Source: Chitinophaga silvatica (GTDB lineage: Bacteria > Bacteroidota > Bacteroidia > Chitinophagales > Chitinophagaceae). From it: a DNA stretch of 64,000 bases. The notes below the pieces were generated by a model. The model ran no database searches, was not told where the DNA came from, and saw nothing but the letters and a program-made list of their open reading frames with translations. Location of the stretch: NCBI RefSeq assembly GCF_003419895.1, contig NZ_QPMM01000001.1, forward strand, positions 620,001 through 684,000, in the 5' to 3' direction. Shown piece by piece: positions 36,633 to 45,662 of the stretch. Numbering within the stretch: position 1 is the first letter of the stretch; each line of letters begins with the position of its first letter. The position numbers and the translations under genes were made by a program.

Positions 36633-37223
36633 TCAGACGGCATTGAGCGTATCTGCTGCTAATTGGCGTGTAGTACCTGTAAGGTCTGCAATATCCTGAA
36701 GTGTAAGAAGTTTGTTCAGGATGATTTCACGGTTACCAACCATGACTGTTTTTTTCATTAATTCGTCGTGCAGGAGTTGGATTCTCTCACGTGGTTCGTA
36801 TGATCTGATATTGGAGAGCATGGACTCTGTTTTATTCCATCTGTAAACGATTTTTTCGAAGCACCATGCTGCGACCTCCGGATCATGGGTCATTAAATGT
36901 TTAAAGAATGCAGGTTTATAGATTCTCAGTTGTGTAGCGGCAATAGCTTTCCCAAATTCACGGAAAGTATCACCCAACATTGCCAGGTTTCCAAAAAATT
37001 CACCTGGTGTAACCAGTTCATAAATATATTCGCGGCCTTTACCAGATATTCCACCCAGCTTTACAGCACCGCTAATAATTTCATAGATATCAGTATACTT
37101 ATGGGAGGTATCATAAAGCTGTTTACCTCTTTTAACCGTCATAAGTTTTACATTCTCCCTTAAGTCTGGAACCTGTTTCCAGGTAAGGTAGTTGTATAGG
37201 CCTACGTCAGAAATTTTCAGCAT
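36633..37223 (-). CDS. Crp/Fnr family regulator with C-terminally shortened HTH
   Basis: This 196-residue protein has a cyclic-nucleotide-binding-type beta-barrel (about 20-120) with YEIISGAVKLGGISGKGREY and ELVTPGEFFGNLAMLGD, then a long dimer helix. The Crp-type helix-turn-helix starts at LTLQDIADLTGTTRQLAADT, but the protein stops five residues later (LNAV), so the end of the recognition helix and the beta wing found in relatives are missing. Canonical cAMP-binding residues are not obvious. Reading on past the TGA I see no wing-like sequence in any frame. It may be a damaged regulator or one that works without DNA binding. It precedes the phosphodiesterase locus on the same strand. Confidence 0.8.
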   Translation of the reverse strand: MLKISDVGLYNYLTWKQVPDLRENVKLMTVKRGKQLYDTSHKYTDIYEIISGAVKLGGISGKGREYIYELVTPGEFFGNLAMLGDTFREFGKAIAATQLRIYKPAFFKHLMTHDPEVAAWCFEKIVYRWNKTESMLSNIRSYEPRERIQLLHDELMKKTVMVGNREIILNKLLTLQDIADLTGTTRQLAADTLNAV

Positions 37224-37370
37224 AACCTTAAAATTATCAGGGAAAAGATATTAATTTTTATATCCTTCGCGTATTTTTCGTTTTAACTTATTGTTATCTT
37301 TTATTTTGGTTGATATATTGCATGGAATTTCTCCGTATAAATGGATGCAGGCATAGATAAATCATAGATA

Positions 37371-37378
37371 CAAAGATA
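37371..37378 (-). promoter_or_regulatory. Candidate -7 element of the Crp/Fnr-like gene
   Basis: On the minus strand TATCTTTG matches TAnnTTTG exactly. Transcription would begin near 37364, giving a leader of about 140 nt. No TTG is seen at the standard -33 position. Confidence 0.4.
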
Positions 37379-37520
37379 TCATCTAAGAGCTTAAAAACGG
37401 ATTAAAAAATTATAAGCAGTCAAATAATATGATGAGTCTTCAAAATAATACCCTTTAAACAAATGATTGGTTGCAAGTTTTAAACTGGCCCTTAATTATA
37501 CAAATATACCAGAATAGAGA

Positions 37521-38261
37521 CTAATCATTAAAGTAATGCAAAATGATTTTGCTGATTGTATCAGCCCTGTTGAATACCATGAGGTGTCCTCCGCCTTTAA
37601 TATGATAATCGGGATGTGTGCGTCTACTGGCAATAACCCTGTCTGCCGTTCCATGTATCAGGATTGTTCTTTCCGGAGCTTCTTTATTTTTCCACTTTGC
37701 AACACTTTTCAATGCCCATCGGAAAAAATGAATGTCTGTATCTTCCAAGAGTTCAGTTAATTCTTTTTTATCTGTTGGTGTCTTAGCACCAAAGTAACTA
37801 TTGGTAATAAAATTAGAACGTTCCAGAAGGAAGTGTGGAATGAGCTTATAGAATCCAAGTTTTATAAAAAAGAATTGTACTCTGTTCAATTCATCCTTTG
37901 TTCTTACTGAAGAGATCAATACCATTTTCTTTACATCAATTTGCTTGGATACCTCCACTGCAACTATACCTCCGAATGAAAGCCCTATGAAATACGGATT
38001 CGCAACGGTGATCTGACTCCTGATTCTGGTGGCATATTCCGTTAATGTTTCATTTGGAAGTGCTGGAATCCAGGTGATGTAAACTTTATGATATCCCGGA
38101 AGTTTAAGATTCATAAATACGCTTGAATCGGCTCCCAGGCCACTAAAGAAATAAATGGTTCTTTCTTCTTTTCTATTTGCTTCCCCCGGAGTTTGCGAAA
38201 ACCCTTGGAAGCTGTTTAGCATAAGTAGTACAATCAATATCACTCTCACAGTTTGCCTCAT
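37521..38261 (-). CDS. Secreted alpha/beta hydrolase
   Basis: This 246-residue protein has a signal peptide (about 1-23, ending GFSQT), so it is probably periplasmic. The alpha/beta hydrolase fold is shown by the nucleophile elbow GLSFGG (Ser95), an acid in HGTADRVI and a catalytic His in KGGGHLMVFNRAD. The oxyanion region FFSGLGADSSVF resembles esterases of the lipase/thioesterase kind. The substrate is unknown. It is monocistronic and divergent from the thioredoxin-like gene at 38447. Confidence 0.85.
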   Translation of the reverse strand: MRQTVRVILIVLLMLNSFQGFSQTPGEANRKEERTIYFFSGLGADSSVFMNLKLPGYHKVYITWIPALPNETLTEYATRIRSQITVANPYFIGLSFGGIVAVEVSKQIDVKKMVLISSVRTKDELNRVQFFFIKLGFYKLIPHFLLERSNFITNSYFGAKTPTDKKELTELLEDTDIHFFRWALKSVAKWKNKEAPERTILIHGTADRVIASRRTHPDYHIKGGGHLMVFNRADTISKIILHYFND

Positions 38262-38446
38262 TTCCTTAGTTCTGATTTATAATAAACACTGATAATAACG
38301 TACCAGTTTCTGATATCATAGAAATAAAAGTTAAATTCTTACTGGAAGAGCCAGCTTTATACTCGATTCCTCATGATTTTTCCCTTTCCCTTCACCCTTT
38401 TTCAGCTGAATGATGCCTTATACATACCATCAACCAGTATTCAGAC

Positions 38447-39406
38447 ATGAAAAAGATACTACTTTGGGCTATGCTGCTACTTCCTGTAGCAGGAATTTGT
38501 CAGCAACAGGAAGATAAAGGGTCAACGGTTGGACTCTACGAACTACACCTGAACGAGGTGATGGCTTTCTTTTCAAAAGACCATGTAGACAGTGCTGAAG
38601 TAATTAGGGATTTAAATACTTTAAATACTATACTCAATAAAGATATTGGTGAAGAAGCCTTAATGAAAGAAATTGGCGCGCTGGATATGGTTAAGGACAG
38701 TGTTGCTTTTGTTAAATTGGTTACTACTAAACCTGCAGCACTTTACGGAAAGAAACGCTTCATGCAGGTGCAATTTGTGGAGGAGCATCCCGATTCCTAT
38801 GTAAGTTTATATTCTTTGGAAACCAATGAAGGAATGTATAGTGCAGAAAGTTATGCGCTCGCCTATTCAAAACTAAGTGACCGCTTGAAAAATATGAGTG
38901 CGGCTCAGGGAATTCGTGATAGGATTACAGCATTGAAAAAATTATCTCTCTCTGGCATTAAGGCACCTGATTTTACCCGCAAAGACCAAAATGGCAAAAC
39001 CATAAAGCTAAGTGATTATAGAGGAAAGCTAGTCATCCTCGATTTTTGGGGTAGCTGGTGTGGAGCTTGCAGGCAAAGCCACCCTCATTTAAAAGAACTC
39101 TACGATAAATATAAAGGTAAGGGGCTGGAAATTGTTGCCGTTGCAAATGAAAATGTACATGGTTCAAAAACTCCATTAGACACAGGGAAGGCCAAATGGT
39201 TGGCTGCCATTCAAAAAGATGAAGCAAACTGGGTGCATGTCTTAAACGATGAAGGTACTGGCGCCCCCGACATTGTAAAGGCTTATAAGGTTGGTAGCTA
39301 CCCGACAAAATTCTTACTGGATAAAAACGGTAAAATCCTGCTACGGATTACAGACTGCCTGAATATTGAAATAGATCAGATGATTAAATCGATTTTAGAT
39401 AAATAA
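38447..39406 (+). CDS. TlpA-like thiol:disulfide oxidoreductase
   Basis: This 319-residue protein has a signal peptide (1-19, ending GICQQ) and an N-terminal helical region (20-170) without a recognised domain, where many relatives carry DUF4369. An AhpC/TSA-like thioredoxin domain (about 172-318) follows, with IKAPDFTRKDQNGKTIKLSD and the redox motif WCGAC (Cys205, Cys208), and the cis-Pro in VGSYPTKFLLD. It is expected to reduce or oxidise periplasmic disulfides. A perfect inverted repeat follows the stop codon. Confidence 0.92.
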   Translation: MKKILLWAMLLLPVAGICQQQEDKGSTVGLYELHLNEVMAFFSKDHVDSAEVIRDLNTLNTILNKDIGEEALMKEIGALDMVKDSVAFVKLVTTKPAALYGKKRFMQVQFVEEHPDSYVSLYSLETNEGMYSAESYALAYSKLSDRLKNMSAAQGIRDRITALKKLSLSGIKAPDFTRKDQNGKTIKLSDYRGKLVILDFWGSWCGACRQSHPHLKELYDKYKGKGLEIVAVANENVHGSKTPLDTGKAKWLAAIQKDEANWVHVLNDEGTGAPDIVKAYKVGSYPTKFLLDKNGKILLRITDCLNIEIDQMIKSILDK

Positions 39407-39427
39407 CACGGAAAAACTGACGAATTG

Positions 39428-39468
39428 AAAGAGCCCTAAAATCTTAATTTAAGATTTTAGGGCTCTTT
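39428..39468. terminator. Bidirectional terminator
   Basis: A 20-bp perfect inverted repeat: 39428-39447 (AAAGAGCCCTAAAATCTTAA) pairs with 39449-39468. A-rich flanks on the left and T-rich on the right would let it work on both strands. It lies 22 bp behind the TlpA-like gene. Confidence 0.85.
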
Positions 39469-39539
39469 CCTTTATATTACATATAGATTAGATAATTTAA
39501 TCAGGTAGTTCTATCAATCAAAAAATAAAAAAAATTGCA

Positions 39540-39743
39540 ATGGGTTTTTTGAATACAAAAACTGCATGGGCTAATAAGGAATTTATTCCATTTAAATTAT
39601 GCATAGCCAGCATTTATGTAATAGTGGGTAGCTATTTTCATAGTTTTTTTGAAAATTATTATATCCCATTATTTATTTTATTTGGAATTACCGTGACCTG
39701 GACACTTTATTTATGGATCAAAAAAATGAAACAACGAAATTAG
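39540..39743 (+). CDS. Small membrane protein of unknown function
   Basis: This 67-residue protein has two hydrophobic helices: about 20-40 (CIASIYVIVGSYFHSFF) and about 41-60 (YIPLFILFGITVTWTLYLWI), followed by a basic tail KKMKQRN. The start MGFLNTKTAWANKEFIPFKL resembles a conserved small protein I have seen in Chitinophagaceae, so I take it as real. The function is unknown. It sits alone between a terminator and the thioredoxin-fold gene at 40019. The 275-bp spacer 39744-40018 shows nothing I can support. Confidence 0.7.
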   Translation: MGFLNTKTAWANKEFIPFKLCIASIYVIVGSYFHSFFENYYIPLFILFGITVTWTLYLWIKKMKQRN

Positions 39744-40018
39744 AAAAAAGGTGTTTCTATAGGGTTACCGATTAATTTTCTCCAACCAGGCTTATATATG
39801 ATGAGTACCGCTAAGTATCATGCCTGATACATTAGAAAGGTACATAGTATTTATTTGTAAGTTTTTAAGTAGCAATGCAAATAAATACTATTGTATTATT
39901 ATCAAGCTTTATGTGAGGTAGAAAATAAACGATTTCTGGAAGGGGTTCGAATCAAAGTAAAAAGACAATTGAATTATTTTCTTTTAGCTTATTTTTCTAA
40001 CAACTAACGGTTCAAACT

Positions 40019-41245
40019 ATGCAACTTAGGTTACTCTTTGTTTTACTGCTCAATTTCTATGCTGCAACAATACTGGCGCAACAAGCTCCCGGAATCCGCT
40101 TTCAGGAAGGTAATTGGGAAAACCTTGTTGCCCTTGCGCAAAAGGCGCAACTACCTATTTTTGTAGACGTATATACCGACTGGTGTGCCCCCTGCAAACA
40201 AATGGATGCTTCGGTATTTAAGGAAAAACTGGTGGGTGATAAGTATAACAAAACTTTTATCTCCTATAAACTGAATGCAGAAAAAGGAGAGGGGCCGGCG
40301 CTCGCTAAACAATTTAATATAAAAGCATATCCTACTTTTCTATTCTTGAACAGTAGCGGATTTTTGATACATAAAGTAGTTGGAGAAAAAGAATCCGGAC
40401 CTTTTCTGGCTATTGCCGATGAGGCTTTGGCAAAACTTGCAGACAAAGATCAGCTTGGAAATCTGGAAGAAACTTTTAAGAAAGGAAACAGGCAACCACA
40501 GTTTCTCAGAAAGTTTATTACTGCTAAAGCAAAACTGGATATAGATAATAGTGAGCTATTTACAGAACTGATAAATGCTTATCCTGTCGATAGTCTTCAA
40601 ACGGAAGAAACCTTAGTGTTTATAGGCTCCTGGTTAAATGGTCTGCAAACCCCGGCTCTTCAATTCTTAATGCAGAATTATAATACCCTAAGTTCTTCTG
40701 CTAAGGAAAAAATAAAACCTCGCCTTTTCAGGATAATAGTAAACCGGGGAATGACGAGCAGCATTAACGCTACACATCTGTTGGAATATGAGCAACTGAT
40801 CTCGTATGCCCGGCAACTGGAACCTTTAAACGAGGAACAATACAAATACCTAAACCGTTTATCGTTGATCTATGCCGGACTTACAAAAAATTCAACTATG
40901 GTAAAGGAAGCGGGGTACAAGGCTATTGGAACCTTAATGGATGTTTCGGTTGCAGATGTAAAAAAAGAAGATTTGAGAGTGTATAATGAACTTATGGGGC
41001 CTTTCCTGAGAGGAGAACAGGATAGTACCAAGTATCCCGACTTCCAGGAAGAGAAAAAGATGATTGTTAATACTTATTCCCGGGAAATTGTTTCCAAACT
41101 GCTTACTGTGGCAACAGCTTTTAGCCAAACATTGCCGGCTAATGATCCTGCACGTAAAGATGCTTTAAGGTGGGCGGAGCGGGCTAATATGCTTTGGCCT
41201 GAATCCAAAGAGGTTTTATCACTGATTCAGAAACTTAAAAAGTAA
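40019..41245 (+). CDS. Secreted thioredoxin-fold protein with helical C-terminal domain
   Basis: This 408-residue protein has a signal peptide (1-21, ending TILAQ) and a thioredoxin domain (about 25-140) with the active site WCAPC (Cys56, Cys59) and the cis-Pro stretch KAYPTFLFL. The remaining 260 residues are alpha-helical, without recognised repeats. It is probably a periplasmic disulfide reductase or chaperone-like protein. The first 22 residues and their DNA, including CAAACT before the ATG, closely resemble the start of the unrelated hydrolase gene at 54758. Confidence 0.88.
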   Translation: MQLRLLFVLLLNFYAATILAQQAPGIRFQEGNWENLVALAQKAQLPIFVDVYTDWCAPCKQMDASVFKEKLVGDKYNKTFISYKLNAEKGEGPALAKQFNIKAYPTFLFLNSSGFLIHKVVGEKESGPFLAIADEALAKLADKDQLGNLEETFKKGNRQPQFLRKFITAKAKLDIDNSELFTELINAYPVDSLQTEETLVFIGSWLNGLQTPALQFLMQNYNTLSSSAKEKIKPRLFRIIVNRGMTSSINATHLLEYEQLISYARQLEPLNEEQYKYLNRLSLIYAGLTKNSTMVKEAGYKAIGTLMDVSVADVKKEDLRVYNELMGPFLRGEQDSTKYPDFQEEKKMIVNTYSREIVSKLLTVATAFSQTLPANDPARKDALRWAERANMLWPESKEVLSLIQKLKK

Positions 41246-41361
41246 TACCTCGGTATCGGATGTAAGATTGGCTTTTAACAATAAGATAATATACCAGCAA
41301 AGAATAGATTTTCACTTTGTTTACTTTCGTATTTCTATTGGCCAACAGCACTTTACAGCTT

Positions 41362-43803
41362 ATGAAATCATCATTATTACTTCTGTTTTCATTATCCTTT
41401 GTGGGATTAAAAACATTTGCACAAACACCAGGTAAACAACAGGATACTAAACAAATTCTCTTGCCGAATGGCTGGAAATTAAGTCCAGCCGGCCACTCCA
41501 TCACCCTGGGTGATCTGCCACTGAATATTCAGCTAAGTAGTTCAGGAAAATACCTCGCAGTAACCAATAATGGCCAAAGTACTCAATCGATTCAACTTAT
41601 TGATCCTACAACCGCCAGGATTCTTGATAGTTGTGTGGTTGGTAAGGCCTGGTACGGCCTCACATTCACCAAAGATGAAAAACACCTGTATGCGTCGGGT
41701 GCCAACGATAACTGGATACTGAATTTTCCTGTTAACGCTGGTAAACTCGGTAAAGCAGATACGATTAAACTTGGCAAACCCTGGCCAACTCAGAAAATTA
41801 GTCCTGCTGGTATTGCTGTCAACAACCGTAATACCAGATTATATACCGTTACGAAAGAGGATAGTGCTTTATATATCATAGATCCGGCTTCAAAACAAAT
41901 CCTGCAGCGAATTCAACTCCCGGATATCGCCTATAGCTGCACTTTATCGCCGGATGAAACAAAGCTGTACATAAGTATTTGGGGAGGAGCATCTGTTGCT
42001 GTTGTGAATACAGCTGCAGCTACTATCAGTAGTTTCATATCTGTAGGTAATCATCCCAATGAATTACTTCTCAATAAAAAAGGATCTATACTTTATGTAG
42101 CTAACGCCAACGATAATACCGTTTCGGTTATAAATACAGCTACTGAAAAGGTAATCGAAACTATCACAACTACTCTCTATCCAACTCAGCTTAGCGGATC
42201 TACTACCAATGGTCTGGCTTTGAGCAAAAATGAAAAAACATTGTATATCGCCAATGCCGATAATAATTGCCTGAGCGTTTTTAATACTTCAGTTCCCGGA
42301 AGAAGTGAAAGTATGGGCTTTATTCCTGTTGGCTGGTATCCTACAAGTGTTAAAGTGTTGGGTTCAAAAATTATTGTGGCTAATGGTAAAGGTAATACAT
42401 CATTACCCAACCCTCAGGGTCCTCAACCTGTAAGCAAGTTGGATAACAGCGGTATTCATACCGGCAGTACCGCAAACAGCCGTCTGCAATATATTGCCGG
42501 ACTATTTAAAGGCACATTGTCGCTCATCGACGCGCCAAATGAAGGACAGTTGAAAGCGTATACCCGTCAGGTTTATTCCAATACACCATTTTCTGATAAG
42601 AAGGCAATGCTTGCTGATGGGGAGGCGGGCAATCCAATTCCAAGAAAGCAGGGAGAAGTTTCTCCAATCAAGTATGTATTCTATATTATTAAAGAAAACA
42701 GAACCTACGATCAGGTATTGGGAGATTTACCCCAAGGGAATGGCGATTCTTCATTAACCTTGTTTGGCAGAACCATAACTCCCAATCATCATGCTTTTGC
42801 AGAAGATTTTGTTTTGTTGGATAATTTTTATGTAGATGCAGAAGTAAGCGCAGATGGCCATAACTGGAGTATGGCTGCTTATGCTACTGATGTAGTAGAA
42901 AAGACCTGGCCCACTTCTTATGGCAATCGTGGTGGTACTACCAATTACGAAGGTGGTAGACCAGTTACCTATCCTAAGGATGGATTCATCTGGGATTATT
43001 GTAAACGTGCCGGCGTGACCTACCGCAGCTATGGTGAGTTTGGCTCGTATAGTAAAACCGGTCTTAAGTCTTTGCAGGGTCATATGTCGCCCTATTCTCC
43101 TGGATTTGATATGGATATAATGGATCAGGTACGTGTAGATGCCTGGCAGCACGATTTCGATTCATTGCTGGCAATCAATCAGGTACCACAATTCAGCACT
43201 ATCCGTATTTCAAATGATCATACCAGCGGACAGAAAGTAGGTAAACCTACACCAAGAGCTGCGGTGGCCGACAACGACCTCGCCATCGGCCGATTGCTCG
43301 ATCACCTTTCCCATAGCCCGCTCTGGAAAGAATCTGTAGTTTTTATATTGGAAGATGATGCCCAGAATGGCCCTGATCATGTAGATGCACATCGTTCACC
43401 GGCTTTTGTTTTAGGCCCTTATGTGAAAAGAAATACAGTTATTAATAGTATGTATTCTACCTCCGGATTTCTGCGGACTATGGAACTCATACTTGGACTC
43501 CCTCCAATGAGTCAGTACGATGCTGCTGCTTTACCATTATACGAATGTTTTACTTCAACTCCCGACTTTACACCATATACTGTAAAGCCGGTTTCAATAG
43601 ATCTCGAAGAACGCAATGTAGCTATAAATGAAAGCAGCAAACGATCCGAGAAATTTGATCTTACAAAAGAAGATGCTGCACCAGATCTCGAATTGAATGA
43701 AGTAATCTGGAAAGCTGTTAAAGGTGAACATGCTGTAATGCCTGCTCCTAAACGTAGTGCTTTCGTGATTTTGGAGAAGAAGAAAAAAGATGACGATGAT
43801 TGA
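41362..43803 (+). CDS. Bifunctional YncE-like beta-propeller/phosphoesterase protein
   Basis: This 813-residue protein has a signal peptide (about 1-20, ending KTFAQ). A seven-bladed YncE-like propeller (about 40-375) has repeats such as ILYVANANDNTVSVINTATE and LYIANADNNCLSVFNTS. A phosphoesterase domain of the alkaline phosphatase superfamily (about 425-740) has YIIKENRTYDQVLG near its start, then DGHNWSMAAYATD and FILEDDAQNGPDHVDAHRSP with metal-ligand Asp/His. This fusion is known in Bacteroidota; its substrate is not. The C-terminal KKKKDDDD is charged. The ATG at 41362 is chosen because the frame upstream of it adds a non-typical extension. A strong terminator follows. Confidence 0.92.
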   Translation: MKSSLLLLFSLSFVGLKTFAQTPGKQQDTKQILLPNGWKLSPAGHSITLGDLPLNIQLSSSGKYLAVTNNGQSTQSIQLIDPTTARILDSCVVGKAWYGLTFTKDEKHLYASGANDNWILNFPVNAGKLGKADTIKLGKPWPTQKISPAGIAVNNRNTRLYTVTKEDSALYIIDPASKQILQRIQLPDIAYSCTLSPDETKLYISIWGGASVAVVNTAAATISSFISVGNHPNELLLNKKGSILYVANANDNTVSVINTATEKVIETITTTLYPTQLSGSTTNGLALSKNEKTLYIANADNNCLSVFNTSVPGRSESMGFIPVGWYPTSVKVLGSKIIVANGKGNTSLPNPQGPQPVSKLDNSGIHTGSTANSRLQYIAGLFKGTLSLIDAPNEGQLKAYTRQVYSNTPFSDKKAMLADGEAGNPIPRKQGEVSPIKYVFYIIKENRTYDQVLGDLPQGNGDSSLTLFGRTITPNHHAFAEDFVLLDNFYVDAEVSADGHNWSMAAYATDVVEKTWPTSYGNRGGTTNYEGGRPVTYPKDGFIWDYCKRAGVTYRSYGEFGSYSKTGLKSLQGHMSPYSPGFDMDIMDQVRVDAWQHDFDSLLAINQVPQFSTIRISNDHTSGQKVGKPTPRAAVADNDLAIGRLLDHLSHSPLWKESVVFILEDDAQNGPDHVDAHRSPAFVLGPYVKRNTVINSMYSTSGFLRTMELILGLPPMSQYDAAALPLYECFTSTPDFTPYTVKPVSIDLEERNVAINESSKRSEKFDLTKEDAAPDLELNEVIWKAVKGEHAVMPAPKRSAFVILEKKKKDDDD

Positions 43804-43821
43804 TCTATGATTGATATATGG

Positions 43822-43860
43822 AAAACTCCCGTAGATATTATATCTACGGGAGTTTTTTTA
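43822..43860. terminator. Terminator, probably bidirectional
   Basis: AAAACTCCCGTAGATA (43822-43837) pairs with TATCTACGGGAGTTTT (43841-43856), followed by TTT on the plus strand. It serves the propeller/phosphoesterase gene and could also stop the minus-strand unit ending at 43858. Confidence 0.88.
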
Positions 43861-43950
43861 TAAGAATAATGCTTTGGTTGTATAGTAGTGCTCTAATTCC
43901 TCAAAATCTTCTCCCTCATTACATTCAATTATCCTTACGATTTCCATCAT
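43858..43950 (-). CDS. Possible 30-residue protein, translationally coupled
   Basis: An ATG at 43950 overlaps the stop codon of the 127-residue gene (ATGA overlap). It opens a 30-codon frame starting MMEIVRIIECNEGEDFEELE and ending at 43858 inside the terminator stem. The acidic composition and the coupling overlap suggest a real small gene, but there is no homology evidence. Confidence 0.35.
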   Translation of the reverse strand: MMEIVRIIECNEGEDFEELEHYYTTKALFL

Positions 43951-44330
43951 TTGTTTTTTATGGGTTCATGATTTTCCGGGTCAGGTTCTCTTAAAACTTC
44001 AGACAGAGAAATTAATTTGTCTTTAAGTAGCAGATCAATCATTGACAGAATCGTCTTGTCAAGATCTATAGGAATTTCTTTTTTGTACTTACTGGCTACA
44101 TAATCTACGTACGCACTAATCGTTAATCTTCCATTGGCATCCAGAAAAACCATTTGTGGCCAGGGATCAAGTGTAAATACTCTGGCCCCCTGGTTGTCAT
44201 AAACTGTGATCATTTCTTTTGAAATCCAGTGCCATCGGGAGGTGCGGTAAAAATATAAATTTTTGAGAGGGGAATTTTTTAATACCTCATAGTTTGGACC
44301 AGGGGTTCTTTTAAAGAAACTAAATTTCAT
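43947..44330 (-). CDS. Conserved hypothetical protein
   Basis: This 127-residue soluble protein has no signal peptide. The order NPLKNLYFYRTSRWHW is here seen as SPLKNLYFYRTSRWHWISK, followed by MITVYDNQGARVFTLDPWPQ and then a helical C-terminal half. I have seen similar proteins in Chitinophaga-type genomes but know of no domain name or function. It is followed by the overlapping 30-codon frame at 43858-43950. Confidence 0.65.
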   Translation of the reverse strand: MKFSFFKRTPGPNYEVLKNSPLKNLYFYRTSRWHWISKEMITVYDNQGARVFTLDPWPQMVFLDANGRLTISAYVDYVASKYKKEIPIDLDKTILSMIDLLLKDKLISLSEVLREPDPENHEPIKNK

Positions 44331-44466
44331 GTAAATAAATGACTGTAAAGGGTTTCTATGATCTGTTTTAGCCTTAGAGCTAATAATATTATTAGTTCTA
44401 AGGTAATACTATCTTTTATCATTTGCCTATTATCCCGGGAAGTTTGGAAAAAAGGCTCATAAATAA

Positions 44467-44493
44467 CAAAGCCATCTGACTATAACAGATGGC
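44467..44493 (-). terminator. Terminator of the haem-binding protein gene
   Basis: AAGCCATCTG (44467-44476) pairs with CAGATGGCTT (44484-44493) around a 7-nt loop, followed on the minus strand by a T-rich tract. The stem AGCCATCT/AGATGGCT is the same as in the terminator at 7419-7445. Confidence 0.7.
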
Positions 44494-44521
44494 TTGTACT
44501 TGTATTTCTCTGATACTTGTT

Positions 44522-45022
44522 TTACGCTTTTTTCTTCTTTACAACAAAACTATCGGCCGGATACTTTTCCTTCAACGTAGAACGTATTCCTTCACACCAG
44601 TCGTTAAATATCTTCTTCTCATCTGTTGTTAGTTTAGCATTGGTATGAATAAAGGTGTATGATGACAAGGGCATTTCTCCATCATTCACTAATTCGATAC
44701 TTTCTCCCAGTTTTTTATATTGACGGGAAATTGGATTATTTATGAATTCGTCGAAATTCAGATGACGTTTCCCATCTTTCACATGCTTATCGAGCCACCA
44801 CGCAACTGGTTGAATTTCGGCATACCAGGGATACACTGTATTATTACTATGGCAATCGTTACAAGCCCGTTTTAATATATCTTTTACTTCGGCAGAAGTG
44901 TTGTAGGCTGTTGTAATATTATTGGGCTGAGCCGCTGTGGAAATATTCCTGGCCGGACGATAGAACTGTATTAATACAGCTAACACTAATAAAGCCAGTA
45001 GGATTTTGTTTCTTCTTTTCAT
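44522..45022 (-). CDS. Haem-binding domain (Haem_bd) protein
   Basis: This 166-residue protein has one N-terminal hydrophobic helix (about 7-20) that anchors it or directs export. A Haem_bd (cytochrome c-like) domain is shown by the CNDCH motif (Cys54, Cys57, His58), followed by SNNTVYPWYAEIQPVAWWLDKHV and a helix ending with WCEGIRSTLKE. Haem would be covalently bound in the periplasm. Its redox partner is unknown and no cytochrome biogenesis genes are nearby. Confidence 0.9.
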   Translation of the reverse strand: MKRRNKILLALLVLAVLIQFYRPARNISTAAQPNNITTAYNTSAEVKDILKRACNDCHSNNTVYPWYAEIQPVAWWLDKHVKDGKRHLNFDEFINNPISRQYKKLGESIELVNDGEMPLSSYTFIHTNAKLTTDEKKIFNDWCEGIRSTLKEKYPADSFVVKKKKA

Positions 45023-45312
45023 AACAAATTTACAATCTTATGGTGCTGTTAGTTGATTAACATCTTAAAAGATGATATAAGACTTATCGTGCTAAAATAG
45101 GATTTTATTCTGGAGAGATTCTGTAGACGAATACTACATCTGGGTTTAATATAAAAAATAAATAGGCAATAATCGATTTAAAAACCTACCTTTATTCGAA
45201 TTACATCAAGGCTCCTGCCTCTGCTTCTTCTGATTTAGTCTGGATAACCTCTTTGCTTCCTCAGTCTTCGCTTTTCCAGTTGCTATTTTTTCATATTCAA
45301 AAATTTTCTTTT

Positions 45313-45507
45313 ATGAATATTTCTGTTGGCAATTTGAGTGGCCGGATAATTGAATCGGAGTTGTCGGAATTGTTTACTCCATTTGGAATTGTGTATAGAG
45401 CTGAAGTGATTTATGATAATTATATGGGTCGTTCTACAGGTTTTGCTTTTAATGCTTATGCAGAAGTAGCCCTTTAAAAGTTTGATGATACCGTAGTGGA
45501 TGAATAA
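45313..45507 (+). pseudogene. Truncated RRM-type RNA-binding protein gene
   Basis: The ATG at 45313 begins MNISVGNLSGRIIESELSEL, the first strand (RNP2-like) and helix of an RRM domain, followed by GRSTGFAFNAYAE, equivalent to RNP1 (GxGFV) with one change. A TAA at 45475-45477 stops it after 54 codons; the same frame continues as KFDDTVVDE, which fits the next RRM helix, and then ends at 45507. RRM proteins of this kind in Bacteroidota are about 80-110 residues. The gene therefore looks broken by an in-frame stop and loss of its 3' part. It lies next to the cold-shock gene. Confidence 0.65.
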
Positions 45508-45662
45508 TAAATCGGCTCGTTCAGGAGTCAATTGTCCTTATTTTTCAAGACCCGGATACTAAAAATTATTTACAACATTTTATTGATAGTTCGACTTCTT
45601 CATAAAACAGATTTTTTATAAACATTATACGCAATTGTGCGACTTAACTAAAATTAGAAATT

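Noticed and set aside
45025..45032. CAAATTTA, a TAnnTTTG match on the minus strand upstream of the haem-binding gene
   Set aside because: It lies 3 bp from the ATG at 45022, so the transcription start would fall inside the gene.
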